From the NCBI GenBank assembly GCA_941918925.1, contig OW799233.1, positions 70,256,578 through 70,320,577 on the forward strand: a stretch of 64,000 bases of DNA. The letters are read 5' to 3'. Positions 1-10,726 of this stretch are shown here, piece by piece. Both the position numbers and the translations under genes were made by a program. Within the stretch, counting starts at the first letter, position 1. Each line of letters opens with the position of its first letter. The stretch comes from Phyto melanocephala. Its lineage: Eukaryota > Arthropoda > Insecta > Diptera > Rhinophoridae. The notes below the pieces were generated by a model. The model had not been told where the DNA came from. It ran no database searches and saw only the letters and a program-made list of their open reading frames with translations.

Positions 1-2
1 TA

Positions 3-685
3 AAACCTCTGGCTCTTACTAAATGGCAATCTTTTGTTACGAAATATAATGATATAGACTCAATAAAACTTCCCCGATGGATTGAATATACCCCAGACTG
101 TCACATTGAGTTTCATGGTTTTTGCGACGCATCAGAGTTAGCTTATGCAGCCACAATATACGTTAGAATTAGTTTTGGTGATAAAGTTTACACAAATTTG
201 CTCACTTGTAAAACGAAAGTGGCTCCAGTGAAAAAACCATCATTGCCACGCTTGAAATTAAGTGGAGCAGTACTTTTGGCAAATTTGTTTAATAGTGTGG
301 TTCCCAATTTAAATTCGTATATTTTATATTTGTGGTCCGATTCTACAATTGTGTTAGCTTGGCTTCGAAAACCACCTTGTAATTGGAAAACGTTTGTGGC
401 AAATAGAATCGCTACTATTTTGGATAAAGTTGGCACAAAAATTGGTTTCATGTACCTACGAATTACAACCCTGCCGATCTAGCAACCCAGGGGCTGACTC
501 CTTCTAAACTACGAGAAAACAAACTTTGCTGGCAAGGACCTGATTGGCTCAGGTTAGATAAATCTTTGTGGCCCCAAACTCTGTTAGAATTTCAAACTTC
601 AGAAGATTCAAAAAGAATTCAAGTTAATGTTGCTCGATCGTCTGAAATAGAAGATGTACTTGACCGGTTTTCGAGTTTACCTTGA
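3..685 (+). pseudogene. BEL/Pao pol remnant: A17-like and RNase H region
   Basis: Open from base 3 in frame 3. It encodes the BEL signature HGFCDASELAYAATIYVRI, then LPRLKLSGAVLL and WSDSTIVLAWLRKPPC, typical of the RNase H-like segment between RT and integrase. Near 445-461 the reading moves to frame 2, where NPADLATQGL and the conserved WQGPDWL continue; this is a frameshift. A TGA at 683-685 then interrupts the frame where the second BEL element reads Arg. In a live element this part would degrade template RNA during reverse transcription. Confidence 0.8.
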
Positions 686-2094
686 GCTCTTCATGTGATT
701 TCTTACTTGTCTCGATTCTATCATCTCACCCGTAAAAGCCTTTGTAAGGATGATCAGTATGATACAACGAGAATTACGGCGACAGAATTAGCTTTTGTGC
801 GTAACCGATTGTTTTTCTTGTATCAACAACAACACTTTCTAAAAGAATTCAACTGTTTTTCGTTGAAGAAAAAACTTGATTCTCGTAGCCCTTTACTAAC
901 CCTTTCTCCATTTCTGGATAAAAATAAAATCATTCGATCCAACGGTTGCCTTGGTTCAACCACTTGTCTGTCCTACAATGAAAGACACCCTATAATACGT
1001 CTTTATGTAGAATTCGTTCACAAATTAGTTCATCATGGTGGTACTCGTCTGGAATGTTGTTAAAAATTTTATCAAAACAGTTGCTCACAATTGTAAAATC
1101 TGTGTTTTGCATCGTAAGAAATTTCAAACTCAGATAATGGCAGCGTTACCGCAAGAAAGAACCACGTTGAATCGTCCCTTTTCAAATACAGGCGTCGATT
1201 TTGCTGGCCCATTTGAAATCAAGAGTTTTACTGGTAGATATTGTCGTATTACTAAAGGCTACGTGTGTCTCTTTGTTTGTTTCTCTACAAAGGCGATACA
1301 TCTTGAAGCTGTAAGCGATTTGTCTACCCCTGCATTTCTTGCCGCTTTAGACCGGTTTATTGCTCGTCGAGGTTGTCCGAACAGTATTTTCTCAGATAAC
1401 GGTAGAAATTTCGTTGGCGCCGTGAGACAGCTTGAAATTAACTTTGAGAAATATAAAAGAGCTTCGAGATACCGCAGTTGAAAAATATGGTCATAATCGG
1501 TTAGAGTGGCACTTTATTCCTGTCGCAGCTCCTCATATGGGTGGTTTGTGGGAGGCAGGTGTAAAAAGTTTTAAAACGTTATTTAAAAAATCTGTTGGCC
1601 AGCTGAGATATACTTTTGTGGAATTTACTACTCTTTTGACAAAAATAGAGGCGTGTCTCAACTCTCGCCCTCTTGGTCCTATGCCCAAAGACATCTCTGA
1701 AGTGTCAGCACTCACTCCAGCACACTTTCTGATAGGTTCTGCGTTGCTCACTCCCGCTGAACCTGAAGAACTTGATTCGCCATTAAGTATTGTTAATCGA
1801 TGGCGTAAAGTTAAGGCAATGCAACAGGATATTTGTCGCCGTTGGAGGAAGGAATATCTAGTCGAGTCGCATAAGCGAAATAAATGGAAGTTTCCTCAAA
1901 CCGATTTAAAAGAAAATGACCTTTTTGTCCTGAAAAACGAGCCTTGCTGTCCGACTGAGTGGCGTCTAGGCCGTGTTCTAAAGGTTCGTCCTGGTTTGGA
2001 CGGAAAAGTTCGTGTAGTAGAGCTTAAGACGCGAAACGGTATAATTACACGTCCCGTACACAAATTAGTAGCTCTACCGAGATCACTTGATTAA
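686..2094 (+). pseudogene. BEL/Pao integrase remnant (zinc domain, DDE core, C-terminal domain)
   Basis: Integrase continues in three frames: 695-1063 (frame 2, ending in HKLVHHGGTRLECC), 1035-1481 (frame 3) and 1432-2094 (frame 1). The zinc site has lost sequence between HHGG and NFIKTVAHNCKIC. The core shows TGVDFAGPFEIKS (first Asp), FSDNGRNFVGA (second Asp) and GGLWEAGVKSFK (Glu), so the DDE residues persist. The tail (DUF5641-like) runs through FLIGSALLTPAEP to WRLGRVLKVRPG and ends VHKLVALPRSLD with TAA at 2092-2094. Two frameshifts make it non-functional. Confidence 0.85.
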
Positions 2095-2172
2095 ATCATT
2101 TTTTTTATTAAAACCAGTCTCGTTTTTGTTTGTATAAAGTTTCTCATTTACTGTATTCGTTTCTAGTTAAAC

Positions 2173-2868
2173 ATGCTTGACGGATTATTTAACCCAAACT
2201 TCTGCTGCACCTTGTGTAATCGTCTCCATGCCATTAGACAATGCTCAAGATTTATGGTTATGGAAGTGGAGCAGAAGTTACGCGTCGTGGCCCAAAAGTC
2301 CTTTTGTTATAATTGCTTGGCACAATCTCACGTTCGTTCAAGTTGCAAGAGCATAGATCGATGCCGTCGTTGTATGAAGGACTACAACAGCTGGCTGCAC
2401 CCGATGCCTGAGGGCAGAGTTTGGGTCCGAATGACCGTGCACGTCAGAGTTATCATCCACCCAGAAGGAAGGGCACGCCATACACTCGCTCTTGTTGACC
2501 CTACGGCTGCGAGATCTGCTATTACAGCATCAGAGGCAAACCGGTTAGGGTGTGTGATATATAAGGGTCATACCAAGCTTATTATCTGTCATAGCCAAAA
2601 TAACAGTTCGCGTATTAACGTAGATTGCGTAGTGGAAAATTCCCAATTCGGCAAAAGTCCAAGATTCGACGTTGAAAAGTATTGCCGCGATATCTCAGAA
2701 GACGCCAACCGATTATGGCACAAAAGCTTGGCATATCATCTAATATTGGGAGCTGATGTGCAACCGTTAATTTTACGTGGCCCTGCAAAGGGTAAACCAG
2801 GCCACATTTATGTGCAAGAAATAATCTTTGGCTTAATGTTTTTCGGAGAAGCAGACAAGAAATTCTAA
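2173..2868 (+). CDS. Post-pol ORF of BEL element: zinc knuckles plus retropepsin-like domain
   Basis: This intact 231-aa ORF lies 78 nt after the pol stop, where some retroelements carry env. It has no signal peptide or membrane segment. Residues 12-24 (CTLCNRLHAIRQC) and 46-59 (CYNCLAQSHVRSSC) are CX2CX4HX4C knuckles, followed by a degenerate third (CRRCMKDYNSWLH), the same series found in BEL gag. Downstream, LALVDPTAARSAI aligns with the protease motif LVDPGSQGTFIS of the second BEL element, and LILGADVQPLIL and VQEIIFGLMFFGE match its flap and C-terminal motifs. The catalytic Asp is kept but the usual Gly two residues later is Thr, so activity is doubtful. It could be a nucleic-acid-binding accessory protein or a second gag-protease module; the function is unknown. 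Confidence 0.7.
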   Translation: MLDGLFNPNFCCTLCNRLHAIRQCSRFMVMEVEQKLRVVAQKSFCYNCLAQSHVRSSCKSIDRCRRCMKDYNSWLHPMPEGRVWVRMTVHVRVIIHPEGRARHTLALVDPTAARSAITASEANRLGCVIYKGHTKLIICHSQNNSSRINVDCVVENSQFGKSPRFDVEKYCRDISEDANRLWHKSLAYHLILGADVQPLILRGPAKGKPGHIYVQEIIFGLMFFGEADKKF

Positions 2869-3241
2869 CGTTGCTCTAAATTCTCAATGTATTAGTTATA
2901 TTTTTATAAAACTGAAATATACAATATTTGTTTTATTTTATTAAAAAAAAAATTAATTAAAGATTTAATTTTATTATAATAAAACTTGAAATTATTAAAC
3001 CATTTGTCAATTTAATATCTTTATTTATCTTTATAATTCCTATTATTTGAAATTGTTTAATATGTACTAATTTTATCCTAATTTTATCTTTATAACATTG
3101 AACTAACATTAAAAACAAAATTATCTGATCTAAATAAGAAGGAAAAAAATTTTATGTTAATATTACTATATTCTAACCACCTTTGTAATAAATTTATGAT
3201 TCTTTGTCCTATGTTACACCATCGTTGCAAGGGAGGCGATA
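2869..3241 (+). other. 3' untranslated segment of BEL element 1
   Basis: AT-rich sequence with no coding signal. It ends in a purine-rich run (GCAAGGGAGGCGATA, about 3226-3241) just before the putative LTR. This parallels the GCAAGGGGGGCGGGA tract before the 3' LTR of the second BEL element and is the likely polypurine tract. Confidence 0.55.
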
Positions 3242-3582
3242 TGTTGGCGTCTGTCATGCAAGTGGCCCGGTGTAAACCGCACCATGCAATATGCCCTGAG
3301 TAAACATACACTTACATAGTGCGGTGAGTCGGCGCTGAGGGAACGCCGGCAAAAGAACCAACCGACACGGTATTCACAGCTTTTTTTCAATCTTCGTAAA
3401 TCAGCAAAGCGAACGGACGCCAATTTTGTTTTAAAACAAATAGAAAAAGATAAGAAAAATTAATCGAAAAGAGTTGTGATTTAAGACAAAGAAATAAAAG
3501 TGAAAATTTAAATAAAAAAAAAAAGCTATAGAGAAGATAAATAAAATAGAAAAACAAGGAGTTTTATTTTCTAAAAGAAACA
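3242..3582 (+). repeat. Putative 3' LTR of BEL element 1
   Basis: It starts TGTTGGCG right after the polypurine-like tract and can be closed at AAACA (3578-3582). Clear Ty3/gypsy coding sequence begins just after. Length is about 341 bp. There is no partner LTR in the window, so the right edge rests only on the TG...CA rule and on where foreign sequence starts. Confidence 0.5.
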
Positions 3583-3586
3583 TAAG

Positions 3587-4231
3587 GTGAGAAGACAGAA
3601 AAGGAGAAATAAACTACACACAGACGACCTACCCCAACAACTACCATTTGAAGCTTCGTGCAACTGGACATCACTCAGCCAGGTAAACAATAATTTTGAC
3701 AGTAGTGCATTTACAAAATTGAAAGAATTATTAATTTCCCACCCAATATTATCTATCTATAATCCAAAAAGGGAAACGGAATTACATACGGATGCTAGTA
3801 AATTTGGGTTTGGTGCTGTTCTTTTACAAAAACAGGATTATGAAAAATTTCATCCAATTGCATATTTCTCCAAAACATCATCTGAAAGTGAATGGCAATT
3901 GCACAGCTTTGAGTTAGAAACACTAGCAATCGTATATACGTTAGAAAGATATAAGACACAGCTTGGAGGTATTTATTTTGTAATTGTTACTGATTGTAAT
4001 GCACTTATTCAGGCGATACAGAAAAAACAAATTAATATGAGAATAGCTAAATGGGTGTTTTCATTTGAAAACTATAATTATAGTATGAGACACAGAAGCG
4101 GAATCTCTATGGGTCATGTAGATGCACTAAGTTGTTGTTGTGTTATTCATTTTGATAAGATTTATGAAACTGATTTGAACATTCAAATCACACAGAACAG
4201 AGATGAGAAAATTAAGGAATTGACAAAATAA
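3587..4231 (+). pseudogene. Ty3/gypsy RT tail and RNase H fragment
   Basis: The ORF covers the connection region (AFTKLKELLISHPILSIY), then RNase H motifs: LHTDASKFGFGAVLLQ (first catalytic Asp), FHPIAYFSKTSSESE, FELETLAIVYTLERY (Glu) and FVIVTDCNALIQA (Asp), ending RHRSGISMGHVDALS. The first 30 or so residues do not look like RT and may be junction sequence. The RT catalytic core is missing. Confidence 0.75.
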
Positions 4232-5415
4232 GTTGGAACATACGGCTGATAATCACTTTGATTTGATAGATGGAATAGTTTTTAAAAAAAACAAGGATAA
4301 TGGTAAAAGGCAATTATATGTTTCAACTGAAATGGAGAATAATATTATTCGAGTTATTCATGAGAAAATTTGCAACTAAGGTGTAAATAAAATTTCGGAA
4401 AAACTAAGACAAAATTATTGGTTTCCAAAACTAAGAAAAAAGGTAGATAAGTATATTAGAAATTGTGTGAAATGTATAATTTATTCGCCTTCTAGTCACT
4501 CTAATGATCACAATTTGTATTGTATTCCAAAAGAACCCATTTCATTTCATACGATTCACATTGATCACTTTGGTCCTTCTATTCGATCTGTTCGTAAACA
4601 TATTTTAGTTGTTGTGGACGGTTTTACTAAACACGTAAAATTATACCCTGTCAAATCAGTAAGTTCAAAGGAAGTGTGCATGTCATTGCAAAAATATTTC
4701 GATAATTTTTGTCGCCCAGTTCGGGTAATTACTGATAGAGGTTTTTTCTTTACTGCTAAAGAATTTTTAGAATTTCTGTCACAAAACAATATAAAGCATA
4801 TTAAAATATCAGTAGCTTCCCCACAGGCAAATGGACAGGTGGAAAGAGTAAATCGAATTTTAAAATCAATGTTAGCTAAATTAACGGAACCTGTCGCTCA
4901 CTTTGATTGGGTATCCAAATTGGTAAATGTTGAATTTGCTCTTAACAATACTATTAATTCAACAACCCGCAAGTCTCCGTCTGTACTATTATTTGGAGTT
5001 GATCAGAGAGGTAGAATTATAGACGAATTAACAGAATTTTTAGAGGAAACTACTGATGCTGAGGTCGTTGACTTGGGGAAGTTTCGTGAAGAAGCTTTTA
5101 GGAACATTAACAAGTCGCAACAATACAGTCAGAAATATTTTCTGAGGCATAGTATTCCCGCGAAAGAATTTAAAGTAGGATATTTTGTCGTCATGGAGAA
5201 CATAAGTTCATATGTCGGTTCGAACAGAAAATTGTCGGAAAAATTTAGAGGTCCTTATATTGTAAAAAAAAGTTACCACATGATCGATATGTTATAACAG
5301 ATATTGAATCTAATCAAATAACTCAAAAGCCGTATGATAGTGTAGTTGAATTAAGACGATTACGTTTATGGTTAATATCAGATAATGAAATCAGTTTTAC
5401 TATTCCTTTTGCCTA
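4232..5415 (+). pseudogene. Ty3/gypsy integrase remnant
   Basis: An H2C2 zinc segment (VIHEKICN, stop, then NYWFPKLRKKVDKYIRNC) precedes a 276-aa ORF at 4467-5297. The core has HTIHIDHFGP, VITDRGFFFTAKEFLEF and PQANGQVERVNRILKSML, which supply the DD35E triad. A chromatin/GPF-like tail follows (LSEKFRGPYIVKK). A frame change near 5280 leads to TQKPYDSVVELRRLRLWL and a stop near 5415. An in-frame stop in the zinc domain and this frameshift inactivate it. Confidence 0.8.
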
Positions 5416-5599
5416 AGGTGACACTAATTTATAGTATATTATCGGGTCGATCAAAAGTCAGGATGGCCGAGTTTTTAGAATAATACTTGTCGTCAACTTC
5501 CGTATATATAAATCAAGTTAACATTCGAATGATTGTAAAATTTGAGTATTTTAAAAATAAAAATTAATTATTATTGAAAATAGAAAAAGGAAATACGTA
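5416..5599. other. AT-rich junction, possible gypsy LTR remnant
   Basis: It contains GTCAGGATGGCCGAG and AT-rich sequence with short polyadenylation-like motifs. It may be 3' LTR of the preceding gypsy fragment, but no second copy is present to confirm this. Confidence 0.25.
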
Positions 5600-6125
5600 T
5601 TAAAATTGTATTTATTTTAGTCCTATAGAATTTTTCTCTACCTCTTATTGTTTTGGAATTATTCAGAAATTCGTAATATTTTTCAACCTAAAAATGGAAT
5701 TAAGAAAAACATAAAGCAAATATTTAACATTTTGCACTTTTTTCTGAGAGCTAATTATCCTCAAAATAAAAAAAGTCATAAGCCATAAAAATCGACTCAA
5801 AAATGTAGATTTTATTGTCAATTTACCGCAGGTACCCAATATTGTAATGCAACCAGCCTTACATATGATATAACATTTCGTTAGGTGAGCATGTAATGTA
5901 ACTGTAACTGAAGTACAACGTTATTTTGCATGGTTCTTGGAATTATAAATAACACAGTATTTTTCAATAACCTGTGATTTTAAATTAAGAACATAAGTGA
6001 GTCACTTTTAATCTGAATATCGTGCGGTTAAAATCGGCAACAGTAAATAGATCTTATAGTGTTCTTCGTTATTGTGTAAAGAAATAAAGCAATTAAAGAA
6101 TCCACAAACGCTATCATATAAAAAA

Positions 6126-7330
6126 ATGTCAAGGATTTGTAACAAATCTCCAAATTTATTTTGTTACGTACATATGTGGCGATCTAACTTTAAGTACTCA
6201 ACGGGAGACAATATCTTCCAAGATTAAAAATGCTTATCGGCGTTATTTTGGGTTTCCTATCGATGATAGAGGTAAAAATTGGCTGCCGTTTATGAAGCCA
6301 ACGATTTGGAGAGAACGATAAAATCATAAAAATTATTGCTACTTTTGCCATACTAAAACACGTGGGTTTACAAAAAAAACCAAAAATATAGGCATATATC
6401 CAAACACTGCGTCAAACAACCAGTTTACAAGTAAATTTTTACCTCCACTGCCTACTACAGACAATGAAGAAGATGGGCTTTCTGCAGCAACTGAATCCAC
6501 TTACGCCAGCATGGGTGTTTCTTTGCATTAATTTGGAAGTCCAACGAGTAAACCTTATTTTCCAAATCAAACTGATATGAATAACTCATTTCGTAAACTA
6601 GGGCTCTCAAAAAACAAGTCTGAGCTTCTTGCATCCCAATTAAAAGAATGGTATTTGGTGCAAAAGGACGTTAATACCATAGACAGACGGCAGCGTTAAT
6701 TTGCATTAGAGTTTTAGTAATGCAAATTAAAATTTTGCTGTGACAGATGACAGTTTTTGCATTTAGTAAAAATTGTAAATGCACTAGCAATCAAAAATCT
6801 GAACATGTTGCTACAAGTTGGGATGACAGAAGGATACTCTGAAATAAGAGAAAGGGAATTGTAGAAATTCGTAGGTTTAATTTTATCTTTTCATGGAGGT
6901 TATAATTCATACGTACTTAGGTATATGGTATTTTTTTCAAGGACCGTAATAGCACTTTTTGGGAGAGTGACGTGCTTACAATGGACGATACCAATATTTA
7001 GGAAAACTTACACCTAAACAGAAAGGCATTCCAAAAAATATGTAAAAAAGTTCAACATATCGAATCTATTTTAATTTAAAATTTTTGATTTTTTTTAATT
7101 TTTTGATTGATTGCCGACCGTGTTGCCCTATTGAAATTGCAAAATTCAGTTTAAATTCAATATGATTTAGTGCATTTACGTGAAATCTAATACACATTGG
7201 AATGGGGATAATTCATAAGTTAACTTGAATTAAGACTTAATGCAAATTAACGCTGTCGTCTGTCTATGGTATAACGGTTCGTACTTTCGAAATAGAGAAC
7301 AACCTTTTTTTGCTTGTATTTGTTTTTGTT
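6126..7330 (+). pseudogene. Truncated member of a widespread TE-associated cysteine-rich family (CYFC motif)
   Basis: From an ATG at 6126 the pieces read SPNLFCYVHMW, then KIKNAYRRYFGFPIDDR, PFMKPTIWRER, NYCYFCHTKTRGFTKK, and MNNSFRKLGLSKNKSELLAS with LKEWYLVQKDV. This order is known to me from a large family of uncharacterised animal proteins found in many copies per genome, with an N-terminal FCY.C, then WRE..NH..DCYFC, then a long C-terminal part. Here the C-terminal part is missing: after the Harbinger insertion the frame resumes briefly (GSYFRNREQPFF) and then ends. Several stops and frameshifts are present. Its molecular function is unknown; association with inverted ends suggests a transposition role. 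Confidence 0.6.
6675..7271 (+). mobile_element. PIF/Harbinger-like MITE, copy 1
   Basis: Ends are inverted repeats: TACCATAGACAGACGGCAGC on the left, and on the right GCTGTCGTCTGTCTATGGTA, which is its reverse complement except for one base. The 3-bp target duplication TAA (6672-6674, 7272-7274) fits PIF/Harbinger. Near 6951-7050 is a decayed transposase N-terminus also seen in copy 2. Length 597 bp. It interrupts the CYFC-family gene. Confidence 0.85.
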
Positions 7331-7690
7331 GTACGAAAGTAGATAGAAGTAAATAGTTACCATTAATTGTTGCTACAAGGCGCTTTAGTGCGTCCACTCT
7401 GACGTTGTTTGCTGCATTACACATATTTGGTCAATATTAGGTTCCGCATTTTTAACCGATTTTTATGGTTTATGGCTTTTTTTATTTTTAAGATAAGTAG
7501 CTCTCAGAAAAAAGTGCAAAATGTTGAATACTTGCTTTAGATTTTTTTAATTATATTTTTAAATTGAACAATATTACGAATTTTGCACGAAAAAATTTTT
7601 TTTCTCCATTAATTTTTGAATAATTCCAAAACGATAAGAGATAGAGAAAAGGTCTATTAAATTAAAATATATACAATTTTGTTACACATC

Positions 7691-7975
7691 TTCTGGTGTT
7701 TTACTTTTGAAACCCGGAAGACTGGTTCTCGAGTTAGGATAAAATATCTCTCAGTACCTGACTAATTTAGGGGAAAAATTTGCCACGCGTATACAAAAAC
7801 CCGATCTGATGAAAAAAACCCGATCTGATGAAAAAAACCGACAACGGCTTTGAGTTCAGCGCATCAAAATCCATATTGTCCATATAGTTTAATTTAATGG
7901 AGGATTTTGCTGCTAAGCAGTTTAATGTAGTTAATATTAAATATATATTTATAAAATTGATAACTATACAGAAAA
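7691..7975. other. AT-rich, no gene seen
   Basis: Nothing coding. Two adjacent copies of CCCGATCTGATGAAAAAAA lie at about 7800-7840. Confidence 0.4.
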
Positions 7976-8201
7976 ACGAAGAGATGTCGATGAGGAGTTA
8001 ATGGAATATTGGAACAGTAAGAAATATGTCCTTCCCTGGATACGTATACTGGCTTTTATTGTGCATTCAGTAACTGCGACTCAAGTTAGTGTAGAGAGAT
8101 CCTTTTCAGTCCTCAAACTGATTCTAGGAGAGCTGCGGTACAATTTGTCAGTGGACAATTTGGAACCTCTAACGATAGTAAAACTAAATTCTGATGTTTA
8201 A
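7976..8201 (+). pseudogene. hAT transposase C-terminal dimerisation fragment
   Basis: The 66-aa ORF at 8001-8201 carries the hATC signature: ATQVSVERSFSVLKLILGEL, then LRYNLSVDNLEPLTIVKLN, preceded by WNSKKYVLPWIRILAFIV. Only the last part of a transposase of about 600 aa remains. No hAT ends or 8-bp duplication were found around it. Confidence 0.8.
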
Positions 8202-8217
8202 AATATACTTGATATTG

Positions 8218-8445
8218 GCTCGAAAAAATAACTTTTTATCAAAAAAATAACTTTTATTCGTGGTCGAAAAAATAAAAATCAAAAAATTACTTTTATTCTT
8301 GCTCGAAAAAATAAGAGAAAAGGTTACTGTTATTTTTGCTGGAAAAAATAAAAATCAATAAATAACTGTTATTTTTGCTAAGAAAAATAAAAATCAAAAA
8401 ATTACTTTTATTTTTGTTCGAAAAAATTAAAATCAAAATTTTAAA
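8218..8445 (+). repeat. Minisatellite of about 50-bp units
   Basis: About five imperfect tandem copies of a unit containing ATAACTTTTATTTTTGCTCG followed by AAAAAATAAAAATCAAAAA. It lies immediately 3' of the hAT fragment. Confidence 0.6.
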
Positions 8446-8754
8446 AATCAACATATTTTATCATAGACTAATACCATAAACAGACGACAGCGTTAACTTG
8501 CATTAAAATCTCACTAATGCAAATTAAAATTTTGCTGTGACAGACGACTGTTTCTGCATTTAGTAAAAATTGTAAATGCACTAGAAATCACAAATCTGAA
8601 CATGTTCCTACAAGTTGGGATAGCAAAAGGACACTCTGAAATAAGAGAAACAGAATTGTGGAAATTCGTAGGTTTAATGGTATCTTTTCATGGAGGTTAT
8701 AATTCATACATACATATGCATGTAGGTATGTGGTATTTTTTTAAAGGACCGTAA

Positions 8755-10584
8755 AGCTTTGTACACACGGTTGTCAGATCGTACAATATTGCCTGAAAAA
8801 TTGGTAATAAATGCCTTGCAACCGTGTGAACTGGCAATTTTTGCCTAACAATGTTGGCAGAAAAATCATTGTCAGACCATTGACAGGCGGTCACCTGGCA
8901 ACAATATTGTCAGATATATGACAATTGTCTGAACACCCTTAGTCGCTATTCTCAGAACTTTGACACATATTGTCATATAATTTTAAATTGGCAGATGTAC
9001 AAGTTTTGTGCATTTGACAATGGCGTCATTGTAATACAAGTCAGTGATGTCAGATGTATAAAATTTTGCTTTTAGTATTGTTGAATAGAATGCTGTTTCT
9101 AGGAATTTTCTTGTACTATCTATATTGTTACTTAAATATGTTCAAATAAAACATATAAATAAAAACAACTAAGAGCGTTATATTCGACTGTGCCGAATCT
9201 AATATACACTTCACCAGAATTTGTTTTGTTTTTAGGCACTCGCTTAAATTCTGCAAAAATAACTTAATCCTAATTTACAAAGAAAAACTAAAAGCAAAAA
9301 AAATATACATCTGCATACTATAATCAAAGACATCTATACATACATATACTATATAATCGTGAACTTCTATACATACATACATACTTACATATATGAATTA
9401 TTATATGTGACAGCGCATAAAGGGACCTAAGGGTAAAGAAAAAACAATTTTCACTTTTTTTTTTGATGGGACAACATTTGAGCATCGAATGAGACCGATC
9501 CCTTGCCCCAAAAGTGTTCCCTCCCAGGGATATGCGCGTTTTATAAAATTGAAGTCGACGATTCTAGGCGCAAATAGAAAGGGACGTAACGGTAAAATTT
9601 ATTTATTTATGATTTTACGAAACCACAACAAATTTTTTTTCTCTTATGAACAATTTAAAAAAATCATTTAATCTTTAAAATGGCTCTTCTGAACAAAACC
9701 TGTTTTTACCCTTAGGTCCCTTTCTCTATGCGCTGTCACATATGCTTAATATAGGATTGGCTTATACCGTTGTACGTCATTTTGCAGTGGGGTTGGAAAA
9801 AATATGTAATTCGCCATTTTGTTTTGTACGCCATCTTAGATCAAGAATTTCAAGCCCTTTCATTGGATAACACTATTAAGGGTGGTGTTCATTACAAAAA
9901 TTTTCTCATATATACAGATCTGTCCGCTATTTTGTTGGCGGCCATCTTGAATTTATAGGTTATACATAATGTTCTTTAATCTATTTGTCAGCTTCTTTAT
10001 TTTGTGTACTAGAACATGCTTGGGAGAATTTTTTAGAAACGTAGAAATTTTAAGTATGTTTTTTCATATGGCATCACTTTAAAAGGTTATTTCAATGCAA
10101 CAGCTGTTTTGCAAAACAAAATTATTAATTTTCTTGTATGTTTCTTGTTTTTTTAGTTTTGTGTCAATAATTGGTGAATAAAATGATAATTAATAAAAAA
10201 AAATTATTGTGAATTTAAAGAGGGCGGTACAAAGTATTCCATTTTTAAATCAATGGAAGATTTCAGATTCCCAGACGCCATAGAAATCTAAAATTGTAAA
10301 AAACAACAAGACCAAAGCAATTCTGACAACTCATCTAACAATTTTTTTTTATCGTCATCTGACAACCGTCTAAACTTAAAATTTTTTGCCGGACAACATC
10401 GTCAGATAAAGTTATTGTTAGAACAATATCTGCCAATGAAATTGTTAGCTTTTTTGATGAAAGTCTGACAACTGTCTGAACTGACAATTTACCTTATGAA
10501 AGCAATTCTTCATTGTCATTCCATTGTTAGCATATGTTTAGGTAAAGCAATTATGTCAGATCTAACAACCGTCTGTACAGAGCT
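8755..10584. mobile_element. Nested DNA element with AGCTTTGTAC ends
   Basis: Left end AGCTTTGTACACACGGTTGT; the right end reads in reverse complement AGCTCTGTACAGACGGTTGT. TAA duplications at 8752-8754 and 10585-10587 match the empty site seen in Harbinger copy 1. Subterminal sequence is rich in short motifs (GTCAGA, CTGACAAC) in both orientations. There is no recognisable transposase; a TAA target suggests PIF/Harbinger mobilisation. It contains another MITE at 9406-9740 and a short fragment of the Helentron-like A block near 9170-9230. Confidence 0.75.
9406..9740. mobile_element. MITE with TGTGACAGCGCAT ends, copy 1
   Basis: Left end TGTGACAGCGCATAAAGGGA, right end TCCCTTTCTCTATGCGCTGTCACA, inverted, flanked by TA (9404-9405, 9741-9742). 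A second copy with the same ends is at 37628-37993. TA target suggests Tc1/mariner-type mobilisation. The short ORF inside is not convincing. Confidence 0.8.
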
Positions 10585-10587
10585 TAA

Positions 10588-10726
10588 CAGCACTTTTTGG
10601 GAGAGTGACGTGCTTACGATGGACGATACCAGTATTAAGGAAAACTTTCGCCTAAACAGAAAGGCATTCCAAAAAATATGTAAAAAATTTCAACATATCG
10701 AATCTATTTTTATTTTACATTTTTGA
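10588..10726 (+). pseudogene. PIF/Harbinger transposase N-terminal fragment
   Basis: In this copy the frame is open: FWESDVLTMDDTSIKENF followed by RLNRKAFQKICKKFQHIES. The pattern (nFRmsr.tFe.lc) is the N-terminal region of Harbinger transposases. The same stretch in copy 1 (6951-7050) has a stop. The catalytic DDE domain is absent. Confidence 0.6.

Larger units (their letters stand above)
1..3582 (+). mobile_element. BEL/Pao LTR retrotransposon 1, 5' part outside the window
   Basis: The order RNase H, integrase zinc domain, integrase core and BEL-type integrase tail (3-2094), then an extra ORF (2173-2868), a purine-rich tract near 3226-3241 and a putative 3' LTR (3242-3582) matches the 3' half of a BEL/Pao element. 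The integrase motifs closely parallel those of the second BEL element at 48206-56438. Frameshifts and a nonsense codon show it is dead. The 5' LTR, gag and most of pol lie to the left, so target duplication and LTR divergence cannot be checked. The right flank is a Ty3/gypsy fragment, so this element probably inserted into it. Confidence 0.8.
3583..5415 (+). mobile_element. Ty3/gypsy element fragment
   Basis: Degenerate 3' pol of a Ty3/gypsy element: end of RT, RNase H, zinc domain, integrase core and tail in two frames. The tail ends near 5415 after an LRLWL motif. The 5' side is cut by the BEL element. Sequence after 5415 may contain LTR but I could not define it. The integrase style (HIDHFGP, VVVDGFTKHVKLYPV) resembles the mdg3/micropia type; this lineage call is tentative. 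Confidence 0.7.
5600..7690 (+). mobile_element. DNA element with long inverted ends carrying a CYFC-family gene fragment
   Basis: About 5605-5815 is matched in reverse complement by about 7441-7685: shared blocks include CATTTTGCACTTTTTTCTGA, GTTTTGGAATTATTCA and CATAAAAATCG, at roughly 80% identity by eye. Such long inverted ends suggest a DNA transposon of about 2.1 kb, counting a 597-bp Harbinger MITE inserted at 6675-7271. Between them lies a truncated gene (6126-7330). I could not identify a target duplication. A second copy of the gene family is at the right edge of the window. Confidence 0.6.

Noticed and set aside
2173..2868. The BEL post-pol ORF as an envelope gene
   Set aside because: No signal peptide, transmembrane segment or fusion-like region; instead, zinc knuckles and protease-like motifs.
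9770..9958. 62-aa ORF MYVILQWGWKKYVIRHFVLYA
   Set aside because: Lies in a non-autonomous DNA element, has no homology pattern and an ordinary AT-rich composition.
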